In this document: positions 29,049 through 37,960 of the stretch, one piece after another
Layout: every line of letters begins with the position of its first letter
How positions within the stretch are numbered: position 1 is the first letter of the stretch
Assembly: GCF_000012985.1 (NCBI RefSeq)
Contig: NC_007645.1
Coordinates: forward strand, 558,001-622,000
Length of the DNA stretch: 64,000 bases
Direction: 5' to 3'
Source: Hahella chejuensis KCTC 2396
GTDB taxonomy: Bacteria; Pseudomonadota; Gammaproteobacteria; Pseudomonadales; Oleiphilaceae
Notes under the pieces: model-generated
Databases searched by the model: none
The model's input: only the letters and a program-made list of their open reading frames with translations
Told to the model about the DNA's origin: nothing
Position numbers and translations under genes: made by a program

Positions 29049-29939
29049 ATGCATATCGCTTTTCTTGGCCTCGGCTTGATGGGCGCGCCCATGGTGGAGA
29101 ATTTGCTGGACGCTGGTTATTCGCTAACGCTATGGAATCGCACGCGGTCGAAAGCCGAGGCGTTTATTGGGCGGGCGCACATTGCTGACGAGCCTGCGCA
29201 GGCTGTCGAAAAGGCGGATGTCGTTATCCTGATGCTGGAAAATGGTCCGGTGGTTGACGACATCCTGATGCGGCAGGGCGTTGCAGATGCTGTTGCGGCA
29301 GGGGCTTTACTCATCGATATGGGCTCTGTTCCGCCTTCTTTACCGCGTAAGCATGCTGCTTATCTGAAAACAAGAGGTGTGGCTCACTTGGATGCGCCAG
29401 TCTCAGGCGGGACCGTGGGGGCGGCGCAGGCGACTTTGTCGATCATGGTTGGAGGAGAGCGCCGTCAGTATGACAAAGCCCAGCCTGTCTTCAGGGCGTT
29501 GGGTAAGGCCACTTACATTGGTCCTCACGGCGCTGGACAACTGGCGAAGCTCGCCAACCAGGCGATTGTGGGAATCACCATTGGCGCTGTGGCGGAAGCT
29601 TTGATGTTGGCCGCTAAAGGCGGCGCTGATCCGGTGGCCGTGCGCGAGGCGTTGCTGGGGGGATTCGCATCAAGCCGTATCTTGGATTTACACGGTCGCC
29701 GAATGCTGGAGCGCGACTTCCAGCCAGGAGCGACAGCCAGAGTGCAGCACAAAGACTTGACCATGATCCTCGATGAGGCCAGAGCGGAAGGACTGACGCT
29801 GCCTCTCACCGGACAGGTTTTCGAGGAGTATCAGGCCTTGCTGGAAGCCGGGTATGAGAATGTGGACCACAGTGGGCTATTGCTGCACTTAGAAGCGCTT
29901 AATCAGGTTCGTCTTGATGGAAGACGGAAAGATGCCTAA
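29049..29939 (+). CDS. 2-hydroxy-3-oxopropionate (tartronate semialdehyde) reductase-like
   Basis: A 296-residue beta-hydroxyacid dehydrogenase. It has the Rossmann motif FLGLGLMGAPMVENLL, the substrate-binding segment HLDAPVSGGTVGAAQATLSI, and the catalytic-Lys segment GAGQLAKLANQAIVG. The start at ATG 29049 (GGAGG 11-15 bases upstream) matches the family N-terminus. It overlaps the next gene, a hydroxypyruvate isomerase, by 8 bp. That pairing supports glyoxylate/hydroxypyruvate metabolism (GlxR/GarR role). Other hydroxyisobutyrate-type substrates cannot be excluded. Confidence 0.87.
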   Translation: MHIAFLGLGLMGAPMVENLLDAGYSLTLWNRTRSKAEAFIGRAHIADEPAQAVEKADVVILMLENGPVVDDILMRQGVADAVAAGALLIDMGSVPPSLPRKHAAYLKTRGVAHLDAPVSGGTVGAAQATLSIMVGGERRQYDKAQPVFRALGKATYIGPHGAGQLAKLANQAIVGITIGAVAEALMLAAKGGADPVAVREALLGGFASSRILDLHGRRMLERDFQPGATARVQHKDLTMILDEARAEGLTLPLTGQVFEEYQALLEAGYENVDHSGLLLHLEALNQVRLDGRRKDA

Positions 29940-30699
29940 GTTCGCCGCCAACCTGTCCATGCTGTTTGTGGACGTACCTATGGAGGAACGTTTCTCCGCG
30001 GCGGCTCAAGCTGGCTTCACAGGTGTGGAAATACAGTTCCCTTATGCCTGGGATAAAGCGTTACTGTCCGCCAGAAAACAGAGTGCAGGAGTCAGTGTGG
30101 TTTTGCATAACTTACCTGCTGGCGATTGGGATGCCGGCGAGCGGGGCATCGCATGCATTCCGGGACGGGAGAAAGAGTTTCGGGAAGGGGTGGCGTTAGC
30201 TATTGCATACGCCAAAGCGCTAGGCTCTCCCAGGTTGAACTGTCTGGCGGGGATAAAGCCGGCGGCAGTAAGCGATGAACAGGCATGGTTCACGCTGATC
30301 GAGAATTTGCGCTATGCGGCGCATAAGCTGGATGAACAAGGCATTGTGCTGACATTGGAGGCGATCAACAGTCTGGATGTCCCCGGTTTTCTGATAAGCA
30401 GCACGGACAGCGCGCTGCGTGCGATTCAGCTGTCAGGCGTGAAAAATATTGAATATCAATATGATATCTATCATATGCAAGTGATGGAGGGGGATTTGGT
30501 GCGGACCATCAAGCACCATCTCGATACCATTGGACATATTCAGTTCGCCGATAATCCAGGGCGTCATCAACCAGGGACTGGTGAAATTAATTTTGCGTAC
30601 GTTTTCTCCCAGCTTGACGAAATGGGTTACCAAGGGTGGGTCAGCGCAGAGTATATTCCCCTCGGAAACACGCGGGAAACGCTGGAATGGTTGCATTAG
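29932..30699 (+). CDS. hyi: Hydroxypyruvate isomerase-like protein
   Basis: A 255-residue TIM-barrel protein of the xylose-isomerase-like class. It has PKFAANLSMLFVDVPMEERF, FTGVEIQFPYAWD, LTLEAINSLDVPGFLI, EYQYDIYHMQVMEGDL and IQFADNPGRHQPGTGEINF. The Glu, Asp, His and Glu metal/catalytic positions are seen in these segments. Hyi interconverts hydroxypyruvate and tartronate semialdehyde, the substrate of the preceding reductase. ATG 29932 lies inside the end of the upstream gene, so translation is coupled. Confidence 0.9.
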   Translation: MPKFAANLSMLFVDVPMEERFSAAAQAGFTGVEIQFPYAWDKALLSARKQSAGVSVVLHNLPAGDWDAGERGIACIPGREKEFREGVALAIAYAKALGSPRLNCLAGIKPAAVSDEQAWFTLIENLRYAAHKLDEQGIVLTLEAINSLDVPGFLISSTDSALRAIQLSGVKNIEYQYDIYHMQVMEGDLVRTIKHHLDTIGHIQFADNPGRHQPGTGEINFAYVFSQLDEMGYQGWVSAEYIPLGNTRETLEWLH

Positions 30700-30832
30700 T
30701 CGGCGCCGCCCCCAAATTACTAAATCTTAACTGGGCGTTTATTTTCCCGATACCTAGACTACGCAATGGGTAAATAATGAACTACCAGCTTAATAAATTA
30801 GCATCAGACGACGATTGGAGATTTGGAATTTA

Positions 30833-31639
30833 ATGGGCTGGTGGGGAAAAGTTATTGGCGGCGCATTTGGATATGCATTAGGTGGTCCCTTAGGGGGGCT
30901 GCTCGGCGCGGCAATCGGACATAGTTTTGACGTCGGCGTACAGCGGATCGAGTTGGCGCCGCCGAATTGGGGCGCAGGCGACCAGGAGCGGGTGCAAACG
31001 GCCTTCTTCACCGCCGTGTTTAGCGTAATGGGGCATGTGGCCAAGGCTGACGGACGCGTCAGTGAGGTGGAAATACAGGCGGCGCGCCACATCATGGCCG
31101 GCATGCAATTGAATCCGGAACAGGAAAAGTTGGCGATCGAACTGTTCAATCGCGGTAAACAGCCGGAATTCGACCTGCAAGCAGTGCTACTTCAGTTCCG
31201 GGATGAATGCCATCGTCGCGCCAACTTACTGCAGATGTTTTTGGAGATATTGCTGGCGACAGCGCTGGCGGATCAGGATCTGCACGCCAACGAACAACGT
31301 ATACTGCGTGAAGTGGCTGAAACACTGGGATTCAGCCGTCATCAATTTGAAGGCTTGCTGGCGATGGCTATCGCCAGACAGCGATACGCCCAGGAAGGTT
31401 TCCACGCCGGCGCGAAAGAAAAGACGCCGAGTCTATCGGACGCATACGCCGCGCTGGGAGTGAATGAAAACTCTACTGATGATGAAATTAAGAAAGCCTA
31501 CCGGCGTCTGATGAGTCAGCACCATCCGGATAAGCTGGTGTCGAAGGGCCTGCCGGAGGAAATGGTTAAGATAGCGACGGAGAAAACTCAGGAGATCCGC
31601 ACCGCCTACGAGCAAATCAAGCGGGCGCGGGGCAGGTGA
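30833..31639 (+). CDS. djlA: DjlA, membrane-anchored DnaJ-like co-chaperone
   Basis: A 268-residue protein. The Gly-rich N-terminal membrane segment (WGKVIGGAFGYALGGPLGG) is typical of DjlA. The middle is a TerB-like helical domain (residues about 50-170). The C-terminal J domain contains DAYAALGVNENSTDDEIKKA and the HPD motif (SQHHPDKLVSKG). DjlA stimulates DnaK at the inner membrane. ATG 30833 is preferred over the upstream in-frame TTG 30815. It is a single gene with its own upstream gap. Confidence 0.93.
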   Translation: MGWWGKVIGGAFGYALGGPLGGLLGAAIGHSFDVGVQRIELAPPNWGAGDQERVQTAFFTAVFSVMGHVAKADGRVSEVEIQAARHIMAGMQLNPEQEKLAIELFNRGKQPEFDLQAVLLQFRDECHRRANLLQMFLEILLATALADQDLHANEQRILREVAETLGFSRHQFEGLLAMAIARQRYAQEGFHAGAKEKTPSLSDAYAALGVNENSTDDEIKKAYRRLMSQHHPDKLVSKGLPEEMVKIATEKTQEIRTAYEQIKRARGR

Positions 31640-31710
31640 GTTCAGACGCTGTTGGCAAGGAACTTCTGTTTCTGTAGTGGTATCAGGTAGTGAAGAGACG
31701 GGGATGAAAA

Positions 31711-32391
31711 ATGCGAGTTTTAGTTATTGAAGACGATAAAGATGTAGCTGCCTATCTGAGTAAGGGACTCAAAGAAAGCGGATATGTGGTGGACGCCACT
31801 GACAACGGAAAAACCGGCCTGCATATGGCCACAACCGAAAGTTATGATCTGCTTCTTGTGGATCGCATGCTGCCGGAGCTGGATGGTTTGTCCGTCGTGC
31901 GCATGTTGCGCGCGGGCGGCTCCAAAACCCCGGTACTGGTGCTGAGCGCGCTTGGCGAAGTCGACGATCGTGTCCAAGGTTTGCGCGCCGGCGGCGACGA
32001 TTATCTGGTTAAACCCTTCTCTTTCAGCGAGTTATTGGCGCGTATCGAAGCTTTGCTGCGTCGTTCCCAGCAGCAACAGGACGTGGTCACTACTCTGAAA
32101 GTGGCGGATCTGGAAATGGACCTGTTGGCGCGAACAGTCAAACGCAACGGCTTGTCCATTGACTTGCAGCCGCGAGAATTCCGTTTGTTGGAATACTTTA
32201 TGCGCAATCCCGGTCAGGTTCTGACGCGCACCATGTTGCTGGAGAAAGTGTGGGATTATCACTTTGATCCGCAAACCAACGTTATCGATGTTCATATCAG
32301 CCGTCTGCGGGCCAAGATCGATAAGGATTTTGAGACACCCTTGTTGCACACCATTCGTGGAGCAGGGTACGTCCTACGTGAAGCTGCCTAA
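31711..32391 (+). CDS. OmpR-family response regulator
   Basis: A 226-residue protein. The receiver domain has VIEDDKDVAAYL, the phospho-acceptor Asp in DLLLVDRMLPELDGLS, and YLVKPFSFSEL. The winged-helix DNA-binding domain has LQPREFRLLEYFMRNPGQVL and NVIDVHISRLRAKID. The sensor kinase gene overlaps its end, so the two form a two-component pair. The regulon is unknown. Confidence 0.93.
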   Translation: MRVLVIEDDKDVAAYLSKGLKESGYVVDATDNGKTGLHMATTESYDLLLVDRMLPELDGLSVVRMLRAGGSKTPVLVLSALGEVDDRVQGLRAGGDDYLVKPFSFSELLARIEALLRRSQQQQDVVTTLKVADLEMDLLARTVKRNGLSIDLQPREFRLLEYFMRNPGQVLTRTMLLEKVWDYHFDPQTNVIDVHISRLRAKIDKDFETPLLHTIRGAGYVLREAA

Positions 32392-33811
32392 GCTATTACG
32401 CACCTCGGCATTTCAGTTCGCAATATTGTACATGCTGCTCTTCGCAGCCTCTGTACTCTTCCTTCTAGGCTTCATTTACTGGGCGACGGTGGGTTTCATG
32501 TCCGCCCAGTTCGACGAAACCATCCAGGCTGAGATTCAAGGATTGGCTGAGCAATACCGGCGGCAGGGGCTGCGCGGCATGGTCAGCGTCATGAATGAGC
32601 GTGTACTGAACGATCCTCAAGGCGAATCATTGTATCTGCTGGTCAATTCCGACCTGCAGCCGCTGGCGGGCAATCTGAATGAATGGCCGGCATTGGTGGA
32701 GGATGAAGACGGTTGGATCGGTTTTTATTTGAACCGCTCAGGAGGCCGCTTCGCAGCCCCTCATATGGCGCGCGCGCGAGTGTTTACGCTACGGGGTGGA
32801 TATCGCTTGTTGGTGGGGCGGGATATTTTTGATCTGTTTCGGGTGCGGGAGTTGATAGAGCGCTCTTTGACTTGGGGCGTAGCCATAACTCTTGGCTTGG
32901 CGTTCCTGGGGGGCGTCGCGTTGGCGAAAAGTACGCGACGACGAATTGAGGCGATTACCCACACCAGCCGGCAGATTATGCAGGGAAATCTGTCCTTGCG
33001 CGTCCCTGTGCGCGGCTCTGGCGATGACTTCGATGAGTTGGCGGATCACTTGAATCGCATGCTGGACCAGATTGAGGCCCTGATGGCGGGAGTGCGTCAC
33101 GTCTCTGACAACATTGCACATGATCTGCGAACGCCATTAACGCGTGTGCGTAGCAGGCTGGAGTTGTTATGCCAGAAAGACTTGCCTGAAGACGCCCGCG
33201 GCGTGGTGCAGGAAATCATCGGCGAGGCGGATCAGCTATTGCAGACGTTCAATGCGTTGCTGCGTATTGCGCGCATCGAGTCCGGCGGCTACAGCGCTAA
33301 TTTCTCCGAGGTGGATCTGCATGGTTTGGTGGCGGACGCGGTAGAGCTTTATGAAGCGCTGGCGGCGGATAAGTCGCAAACGCTATCGCTGGACCTTGCT
33401 CAGGGCATCATCGTAAAAGGCGACCGTGACTTACTGTTCCAGGCCATCGCCAACTTGCTGGATAACGCCATCAAGTATACGCCGGTGAACGGCAACGTCG
33501 GCGTGAGACTGCGTGCTTTTGACCAAGCCGTCATCAGCATATGGGATGAGGGCCCCGGTATCTCAGAGGATGAGCGTGACAAGGTGGTGCAGCGGTTCTA
33601 TCGGGTAGACAAGACACGCGGACTGCCAGGCAACGGATTGGGTTTGAGTATGGTGAAGGCTGTGTGCGAGATGCACAAAGGCGCATTGGAATTGCGTGAT
33701 AACCAACCAGGGTTGCGGGCGGAGATGAAGCTGCCTTTACCCAAAGCGCTGCCGGCTGCGACAGCCACGGAGCAAGAATCAGCAGGGAAGACGCCGGCGC
33801 TACCGGGCTGA
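32378..33811 (+). CDS. Two-component sensor histidine kinase
   Basis: GTG 32378 overlaps the regulator stop by 14 bp and gives 477 residues, starting (M)KLPKLLRTSAFQF. Membrane segments at about residues 12-35 and 165-190 flank a periplasmic sensing domain. HAMP follows, then the H-box NIAHDLRTPLTRVRSRLELL. The ATPase part has N-box NLLDNAIKYTP, G1 WDEGPGISEDE, and G2 GNGLGLSMVKAV. The signal is unknown; the domain order matches OmpR-type partners of the QseC/PmrB class. Confidence 0.93.
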   Translation: MKLPKLLRTSAFQFAILYMLLFAASVLFLLGFIYWATVGFMSAQFDETIQAEIQGLAEQYRRQGLRGMVSVMNERVLNDPQGESLYLLVNSDLQPLAGNLNEWPALVEDEDGWIGFYLNRSGGRFAAPHMARARVFTLRGGYRLLVGRDIFDLFRVRELIERSLTWGVAITLGLAFLGGVALAKSTRRRIEAITHTSRQIMQGNLSLRVPVRGSGDDFDELADHLNRMLDQIEALMAGVRHVSDNIAHDLRTPLTRVRSRLELLCQKDLPEDARGVVQEIIGEADQLLQTFNALLRIARIESGGYSANFSEVDLHGLVADAVELYEALAADKSQTLSLDLAQGIIVKGDRDLLFQAIANLLDNAIKYTPVNGNVGVRLRAFDQAVISIWDEGPGISEDERDKVVQRFYRVDKTRGLPGNGLGLSMVKAVCEMHKGALELRDNQPGLRAEMKLPLPKALPAATATEQESAGKTPALPG

Positions 33812-33821
33812 GGATAAGCTC

Positions 33822-33848
33822 AGAGGATAAAGCGCCCCTTTATCCTCT
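33822..33848. terminator. Hairpin between histidine kinase gene and a convergent small gene
   Basis: A perfect 11-bp stem AGAGGATAAAG/CTTTATCCTCT with loop CGCCC. It lacks a U-tract but lies exactly between two convergent genes, 10 bp after the kinase stop, so a terminator function is likely. Confidence 0.6.
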
Positions 33849-33874
33849 ATCGAAGCCTGTTTTCTGTAAAAGAA

Positions 33875-34171
33875 TCAGTTTAGACGGGATCTTATCAGGC
33901 TCAAGGTCTGCTTGAGCGGATAGGCGGCCGTTTCCAAAGTCGTATTCACAAGGCCTTCCACTTGTTTGCGCGCCCGCTCAATTCTGGCTTTCTGCACGCC
34001 TACGCGAGCGCTAATGCTATCCAGTTCGCCTTCAAGGTGTTTTTGCTCCGCCATGATGTAGGCCAGGACGGCGTGGCGGTTTATCTTGTCAGTGACGCCG
34101 TAATGTTCCAGTTGGTAGCCGATATAATCGAGCCCGTTCAAAGCATTATTGAGAATATCTTGGGTTTTCAT
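33875..34171 (-). CDS. Small helical protein of unknown function
   Basis: A 98-residue protein starting MKTQDILNNALNGLDYIGYQ. It is predicted to be almost entirely helical, with a coiled-coil-like stretch (AEQKHLEGELDSISARVGVQ). The frame extends upstream to 34525, but that extension overlaps the TetR gene and looks non-coding, so the ATG at 34171 is chosen. No family recognised. It is downstream of the tetR gene on the same strand, 134 bp away. Confidence 0.65.
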   Translation of the reverse strand: MKTQDILNNALNGLDYIGYQLEHYGVTDKINRHAVLAYIMAEQKHLEGELDSISARVGVQKARIERARKQVEGLVNTTLETAAYPLKQTLSLIRSRLN

Positions 34172-34305
34172 GATGAATTTTTCCCTGGGCTGTCCGCTAG
34201 GATAGGTGATGGAAGTTGTGCAGAACCTACCTGCAAAAAATAGAGGGGACAACCTAATTTTTCCATTCTCAGCAACGGGTTGTAAGTCCGCCCGGGTGCT
34301 GTTGA

Positions 34306-34962
34306 TTAACTCTGCTGCGCACGGTGGCGGTCCACGAAGCGCTGTAGTAATAAATCCAATATATGTTCGTAAGTTTCCAGCGGCGTATCCGTCAGATAGG
34401 CGGTGTTGCCTGTCAAATGCAGGCTGACCATGCCATGCAACAGACTCCATAGCTCGATCAACATGGTGCGACGCTGATCGCTGGATGCATTTAAGCCAAC
34501 TCGATCCAGAACAGATTGCAGGCAAGTCTCTGCAAAATTGGCCACTTCCATGGAAAGCGCATATTCCTGATTGGACAGAGGCTCAATATCCGTCCCTTTA
34601 TACTCTCTGAATTTAGGCGCGTGGGAAGAGAACATCAGCTCGTAGTGCTCAGGCTGGCTGAGGCCAAACTCAATGTAGCCGCGCATGATGGCGCGTCCAC
34701 GGGAAATGGCGTCCTGCTCCGCTTCCGCTCTTTTCATCAGATAAGCGCGTAGCTTGCTGAAGCCCTGAATCATCAGGGTGACGTAGATTTCGTCTTTGCT
34801 TTGGTAGTAGTTGTAGAGGTTCGGCGCGGTCATGCCGAGGGCTTTGCCAAGCCTGCGCATGGTGAGGGCGGCGAATCCTTCCTGAACGATGAGGCGCAGG
34901 GCCACATCCAGAATATTCCTTTTAAGTTGTTCAACTTCTTCGGGGGGCCTGACTGGGCGCAT
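34306..34962 (-). CDS. TetR-family transcriptional regulator
   Basis: A 218-residue repressor-type protein. The N-terminal HTH is clear (FAALTMRRLGKALGMTAPNL, YNYYQSKDEIYVTLM). A C-terminal helical ligand domain of a WHG-like class follows (YIEFGLSQPEHYELMFSSHA, LWSLLHGMVSLHL). The target is not obvious; a 536-bp gap follows upstream and no transporter is adjacent. It may regulate itself or the small downstream gene. Confidence 0.88.
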   Translation of the reverse strand: MRPVRPPEEVEQLKRNILDVALRLIVQEGFAALTMRRLGKALGMTAPNLYNYYQSKDEIYVTLMIQGFSKLRAYLMKRAEAEQDAISRGRAIMRGYIEFGLSQPEHYELMFSSHAPKFREYKGTDIEPLSNQEYALSMEVANFAETCLQSVLDRVGLNASSDQRRTMLIELWSLLHGMVSLHLTGNTAYLTDTPLETYEHILDLLLQRFVDRHRAQQS

Positions 34963-35498
34963 TAGCTCTATCTAACCTGGGGTATTCCAATTGCATCAGA
35001 TTAGTTCGTGACAATAACAGTGGCTGAACCCTAAATTCAACTACTGAATGCAGGAAAACGGGAATTTTTTATGATGAAAGTCAAGTATCCCTGAATTTCT
35101 CGTGAAAACAGAAAGTTAAGTCATATCTAGAGATCTTTTCGCCCTTTAAAAAAGGTTAATAATTAATCCACCTTGAGGCAATAAGCCATCCCGTAGTCTT
35201 AGCTCCAAGGATGGTGAAAAGAAGGTTTCACCCAAACGCGCAAAGCACAGTGTTTTAAGTTTGTTTTTTGTTATGTGCTTGTTGACGTAGTTGTTGTCCT
35301 GCCCTTGAGTGTTGTTTTTTTTAAGAGCGTTAGCCACTGCCTAGATTATCCCCTGTTTTGCAGGGGATTTTTTTTGTCCGCCGCGATAGAATTTGACCCT
35401 GTATCAGCGCTTTCGCCCCCTTACTTTATTATTGCGATAGAACGAGGGCTGCATGGCGTCAGTCAACTTACTATGCATAAACGGCAGTTAATTTTCTT
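34963..35498. other. Intergenic region with a possible small RNA and terminator
   Basis: This 536-bp AT-rich gap lies between divergent genes. It holds several T runs and, at 35349-35373, a strong plus-strand intrinsic terminator that follows no recognised gene. Short open frames on both strands are not convincing as proteins. Confidence 0.5.
35349..35373 (+). terminator. Orphan intrinsic terminator, possible end of a small RNA
   Basis: CCCCTG/CAGGGG with loop TTTTG is followed by A and a run of Ts. The nearest plus-strand gene upstream is more than 1.5 kb away (ends 33811), so it may end a small non-coding transcript starting between about 35000 and 35300. Confidence 0.7.
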
Positions 35499-35936
35499 AT
35501 GACGTTGAATTTCCGGGCAGTCATCCTAGGGACTGTTTTTGATATTGGCGGCTCATTCATCGCTTTCAACATAATTAGCGGTTTTTATTTGGCGATGCTG
35601 CATGCGGGAGGCGCTACCAAGGAGGACCTGGAGGCGCTGATTGGCAATCCCAGCGACGCATTTGGATTAATGGCGCTTCTGATGGGCGTAGGCATTGCAT
35701 TTGATGGCTTGGCGGGATATCTGACGGCCAGGATGGCGGGCTACCTTGAATATTGGCATGTCTTGGCTATGTGGGGGCTGTTGACTGTCATGCAGTTCGC
35801 CCTCAGTTCCGGAGGCGGAGAGAGCGACGCGGTGTCTATTCCTTCGTATGTGGTCATAGTGGGCTATTTCGGCGGATTGATTGCAGCTTTCAGTGGCGCT
35901 TATCTCTTCAAAAAAGGCAAGCGCGGCTCTCCCTGA
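35499..35936 (+). CDS. Small integral membrane protein of unknown function
   Basis: A 145-residue protein with about four membrane segments: residues 8-30, FGLMALLMGVGIAFDGLAGY, YWHVLAMWGLLTVMQFAL, and VVIVGYFGGLIAAFSGAYLF. It ends in a basic tail (KKGKRGSP). No family recognised. It lies 29 bp before greB on the same strand and may share its transcript. The ATG at 35499 lacks a good ribosome site. Confidence 0.7.
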   Translation: MTLNFRAVILGTVFDIGGSFIAFNIISGFYLAMLHAGGATKEDLEALIGNPSDAFGLMALLMGVGIAFDGLAGYLTARMAGYLEYWHVLAMWGLLTVMQFALSSGGGESDAVSIPSYVVIVGYFGGLIAAFSGAYLFKKGKRGSP

Positions 35937-35965
35937 GCGCGCCGAGTCCAGCGTGAGAATTTAAG

Positions 35966-36469
35966 ATGAGTCGTTACCGTCCCCCCGGCCCACCCAAAGC
36001 CCGTTATATTACGTCGGAAGGCGAACGCGTATTGCGGGAGGAGCTGCAGTATTTATGGAAAGTAAAACGTCCGGAAGTGACTAAAGCCGTATCCGAAGCG
36101 GCCGCTATGGGCGATCGCAGTGAAAACGCCGAGTACATCTACGGCAAAAAACAATTGCGGGAAATAGATCGTCGCGTCCGCTATCTGACCAAGCGTTTGG
36201 ATGAACTCAAGGTGGTGGATCGACCGCCGGAAGATCAGAGCCGCGTCTATTTCGGGGCATGGGTGACATTGGAAGACGAAGAGGGTGATGAACACCGTTA
36301 CCGCATTGTTGGGTCTGATGAGATCGGCGCTCAAAAAGGCTACATCAGTGTTGACTCTCCTATGGCGAAAGCGCTGTTGAAGAAGCAGGTGGACGATGAG
36401 GCGATAGTGACGACGCCTTCCGGCAGAAAGTCTTATTTTGTAATTGAAATTGAGTATTGCGGCGCTTAA
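35966..36469 (+). CDS. greB: Transcript cleavage factor GreB
   Basis: A 167-residue protein with the N-terminal coiled coil (VLREELQYLWKVKRPEVTKA, MGDRSENAEYIYGKKQLREI) whose acidic tip (D-x-x-E) promotes RNA cleavage in backtracked RNA polymerase. The C-terminal FKBP-like domain has YRIVGSDEIGAQKGYISVDS. The pattern GDRSENAEYIYGKK is typical of GreB rather than GreA. Confidence 0.95.
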   Translation: MSRYRPPGPPKARYITSEGERVLREELQYLWKVKRPEVTKAVSEAAAMGDRSENAEYIYGKKQLREIDRRVRYLTKRLDELKVVDRPPEDQSRVYFGAWVTLEDEEGDEHRYRIVGSDEIGAQKGYISVDSPMAKALLKKQVDDEAIVTTPSGRKSYFVIEIEYCGA

Positions 36470-36493
36470 CGCCTTTAGTTTCGCTGGGTGACT

Positions 36494-37459
36494 ATGATGT
36501 ATGCGACTGCGCCAGAGGCGTCTGTTCAGAGAAGTAAATTTCATTGGATGTTCGGTCTGGCGTTTGTCGCCGGCCTGTATTTATTGTTCGCGGATGTGGG
36601 GCCTCACAAAAGCTCCTCTATGCTGTACAACGCGTTATGGGATTTCGGCCATGTCGTCTGGACCGCCGTAGTGGTGGCTTTGGCGCTGCGTCTGCCGCAG
36701 ATACGCCGATTCGGCGCCAATAGGCTGTGGTTGCTGACGCCTGTGGCGGCGTTTATATTCGCCGGCGTTGTGGAGTTAATTCAGGCGAAAATCGGCCGCT
36801 CGCCTTCCTGGGGAGATGTATTCGCAGATGTCGCCGGCGCTCTGATGGGATTGATGCTGGTGATGCCGGCGGAGGGCGTGCGCCACCGCTTTTTCGTCGT
36901 GCTTCGTTGTCTTTTGGCTATAGCCGCTTTTTTATACACATGCTTGCCCGTGGCGAAGGCGGTAAACATTTCACTTCATCAAAGTGCAGAGTTTCCGGTG
37001 CTGGCGGACTTTGAAACCCCCCGCGATCGTCAGCGCTGGACAGGGCGGGTGATCAAGCTTACCCGTGAGCAGGCGAGCCACGGCGAACAGGCGCTTTATA
37101 TTGAACTGCGCAAGCAGGATGTATTCCCCGGCGCTTCCTTCATCGAATTTCCACGTGACTGGACAGGCTATTCCAAATTAGCGCTCTCCGTATACGCAGA
37201 GAAGGACATGCACGTGGCCATTCGTTTGGACGACGGTTTTTATCTGGATATGCCGACAGATAAATTTGAAGACCGGGTCAATATCCGTCTACAGGCTAAG
37301 AAAGGATGGAATCATTACACCCTGGATTTTGACGAGTGGACCATGACTAAGTCCGGTCGTCGTCTGGACGTTGCCGATGTGCGTAATTTCTTCATCTTTA
37401 CGACCCATGATTACGGCGCCAAGTGGATGATTGTCGATAACATCCGCCTGGAAATGTAA
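36494..37459 (+). CDS. VanZ-like membrane protein with C-terminal carbohydrate-binding-like domain
   Basis: About 321 residues. The N-terminal half has five hydrophobic segments in a VanZ-like arrangement (FVAGLYLLFADVGPHKSSSM, VAAFIFAGVVELIQAKIGRS, SWGDVFADVAGALMG). The C-terminal half, from about residue 170, is a beta-rich region (VLADFETPRDRQRWTGRVIK, SHGEQALYIELRK, WMIVDNIRLEM). It resembles CBM11/galactose-binding-like sandwiches and probably faces the periplasm. GTG 36488 and ATG 36497 are also possible starts. The function is unknown. Confidence 0.75.
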   Translation: MMYATAPEASVQRSKFHWMFGLAFVAGLYLLFADVGPHKSSSMLYNALWDFGHVVWTAVVVALALRLPQIRRFGANRLWLLTPVAAFIFAGVVELIQAKIGRSPSWGDVFADVAGALMGLMLVMPAEGVRHRFFVVLRCLLAIAAFLYTCLPVAKAVNISLHQSAEFPVLADFETPRDRQRWTGRVIKLTREQASHGEQALYIELRKQDVFPGASFIEFPRDWTGYSKLALSVYAEKDMHVAIRLDDGFYLDMPTDKFEDRVNIRLQAKKGWNHYTLDFDEWTMTKSGRRLDVADVRNFFIFTTHDYGAKWMIVDNIRLEM

Positions 37460-37564
37460 ATCCCCCTGTGAACTTGGTCACGAATGACGGCGAAAGGCGG
37501 TGAACCCGCCTGCATCGTCAATAGAATAGAACGACACCCTGTTCAATATTTGCTGGGGATCGTC

Positions 37565-37939
37565 ATGTTCACAACAAGAAAAATATTATTGTCTGTTATT
37601 ACTTCCTTTTGTTTCTGTAGTCAGGCTATGGCTGCGGAGGGCGCTGCCGTTCAGACGGGATATAAAGAAAAGTCGACGCTGGAAAACTTTCCACTGCAGT
37701 CTCTGGACCCCTCTGCTTTATCCGCTGCAGTAATCGGCGGCTCTTTGGACGCTCCGACGGCGGGAGAAGAGACCGAAGCCCCTTTTGAATTGAAAGAGAG
37801 CTCTGCGCAAGCCGAAAAACGGGAAACACAGGATGAGTTTCGGGCGTTGTCCGTTCCCACTGACACTCCACAGCCTCGCTTCACGCCAGTGACGCCGACG
37901 ACTCATAATTACGACTATCTGATTACGACAGAACGCTGA
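37565..37939 (+). CDS. Small exported protein of unknown function
   Basis: ATG 37565, with GGGG upstream, gives 124 residues with a clear signal peptide (MFTTRKILLSVITSFCFCSQ, cleavage after AMA). The mature part is short, acidic and Pro/Thr-rich at the end (RFTPVTPTTHNYDYLIT) and looks disordered. No family recognised. It follows the VanZ-like gene by 105 bp. Confidence 0.6.
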   Translation: MFTTRKILLSVITSFCFCSQAMAAEGAAVQTGYKEKSTLENFPLQSLDPSALSAAVIGGSLDAPTAGEETEAPFELKESSAQAEKRETQDEFRALSVPTDTPQPRFTPVTPTTHNYDYLITTER

Positions 37940-37960
37940 TTGCAGGCCGGATGTCTCTCG

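Noticed and set aside
34172-34525. N-terminal extension of the 98-residue gene to 34525
   Set aside because: It overlaps the end of the tetR gene in another frame, and the extra residues look like non-coding translation; MKTQDIL at 34171 is the natural start.
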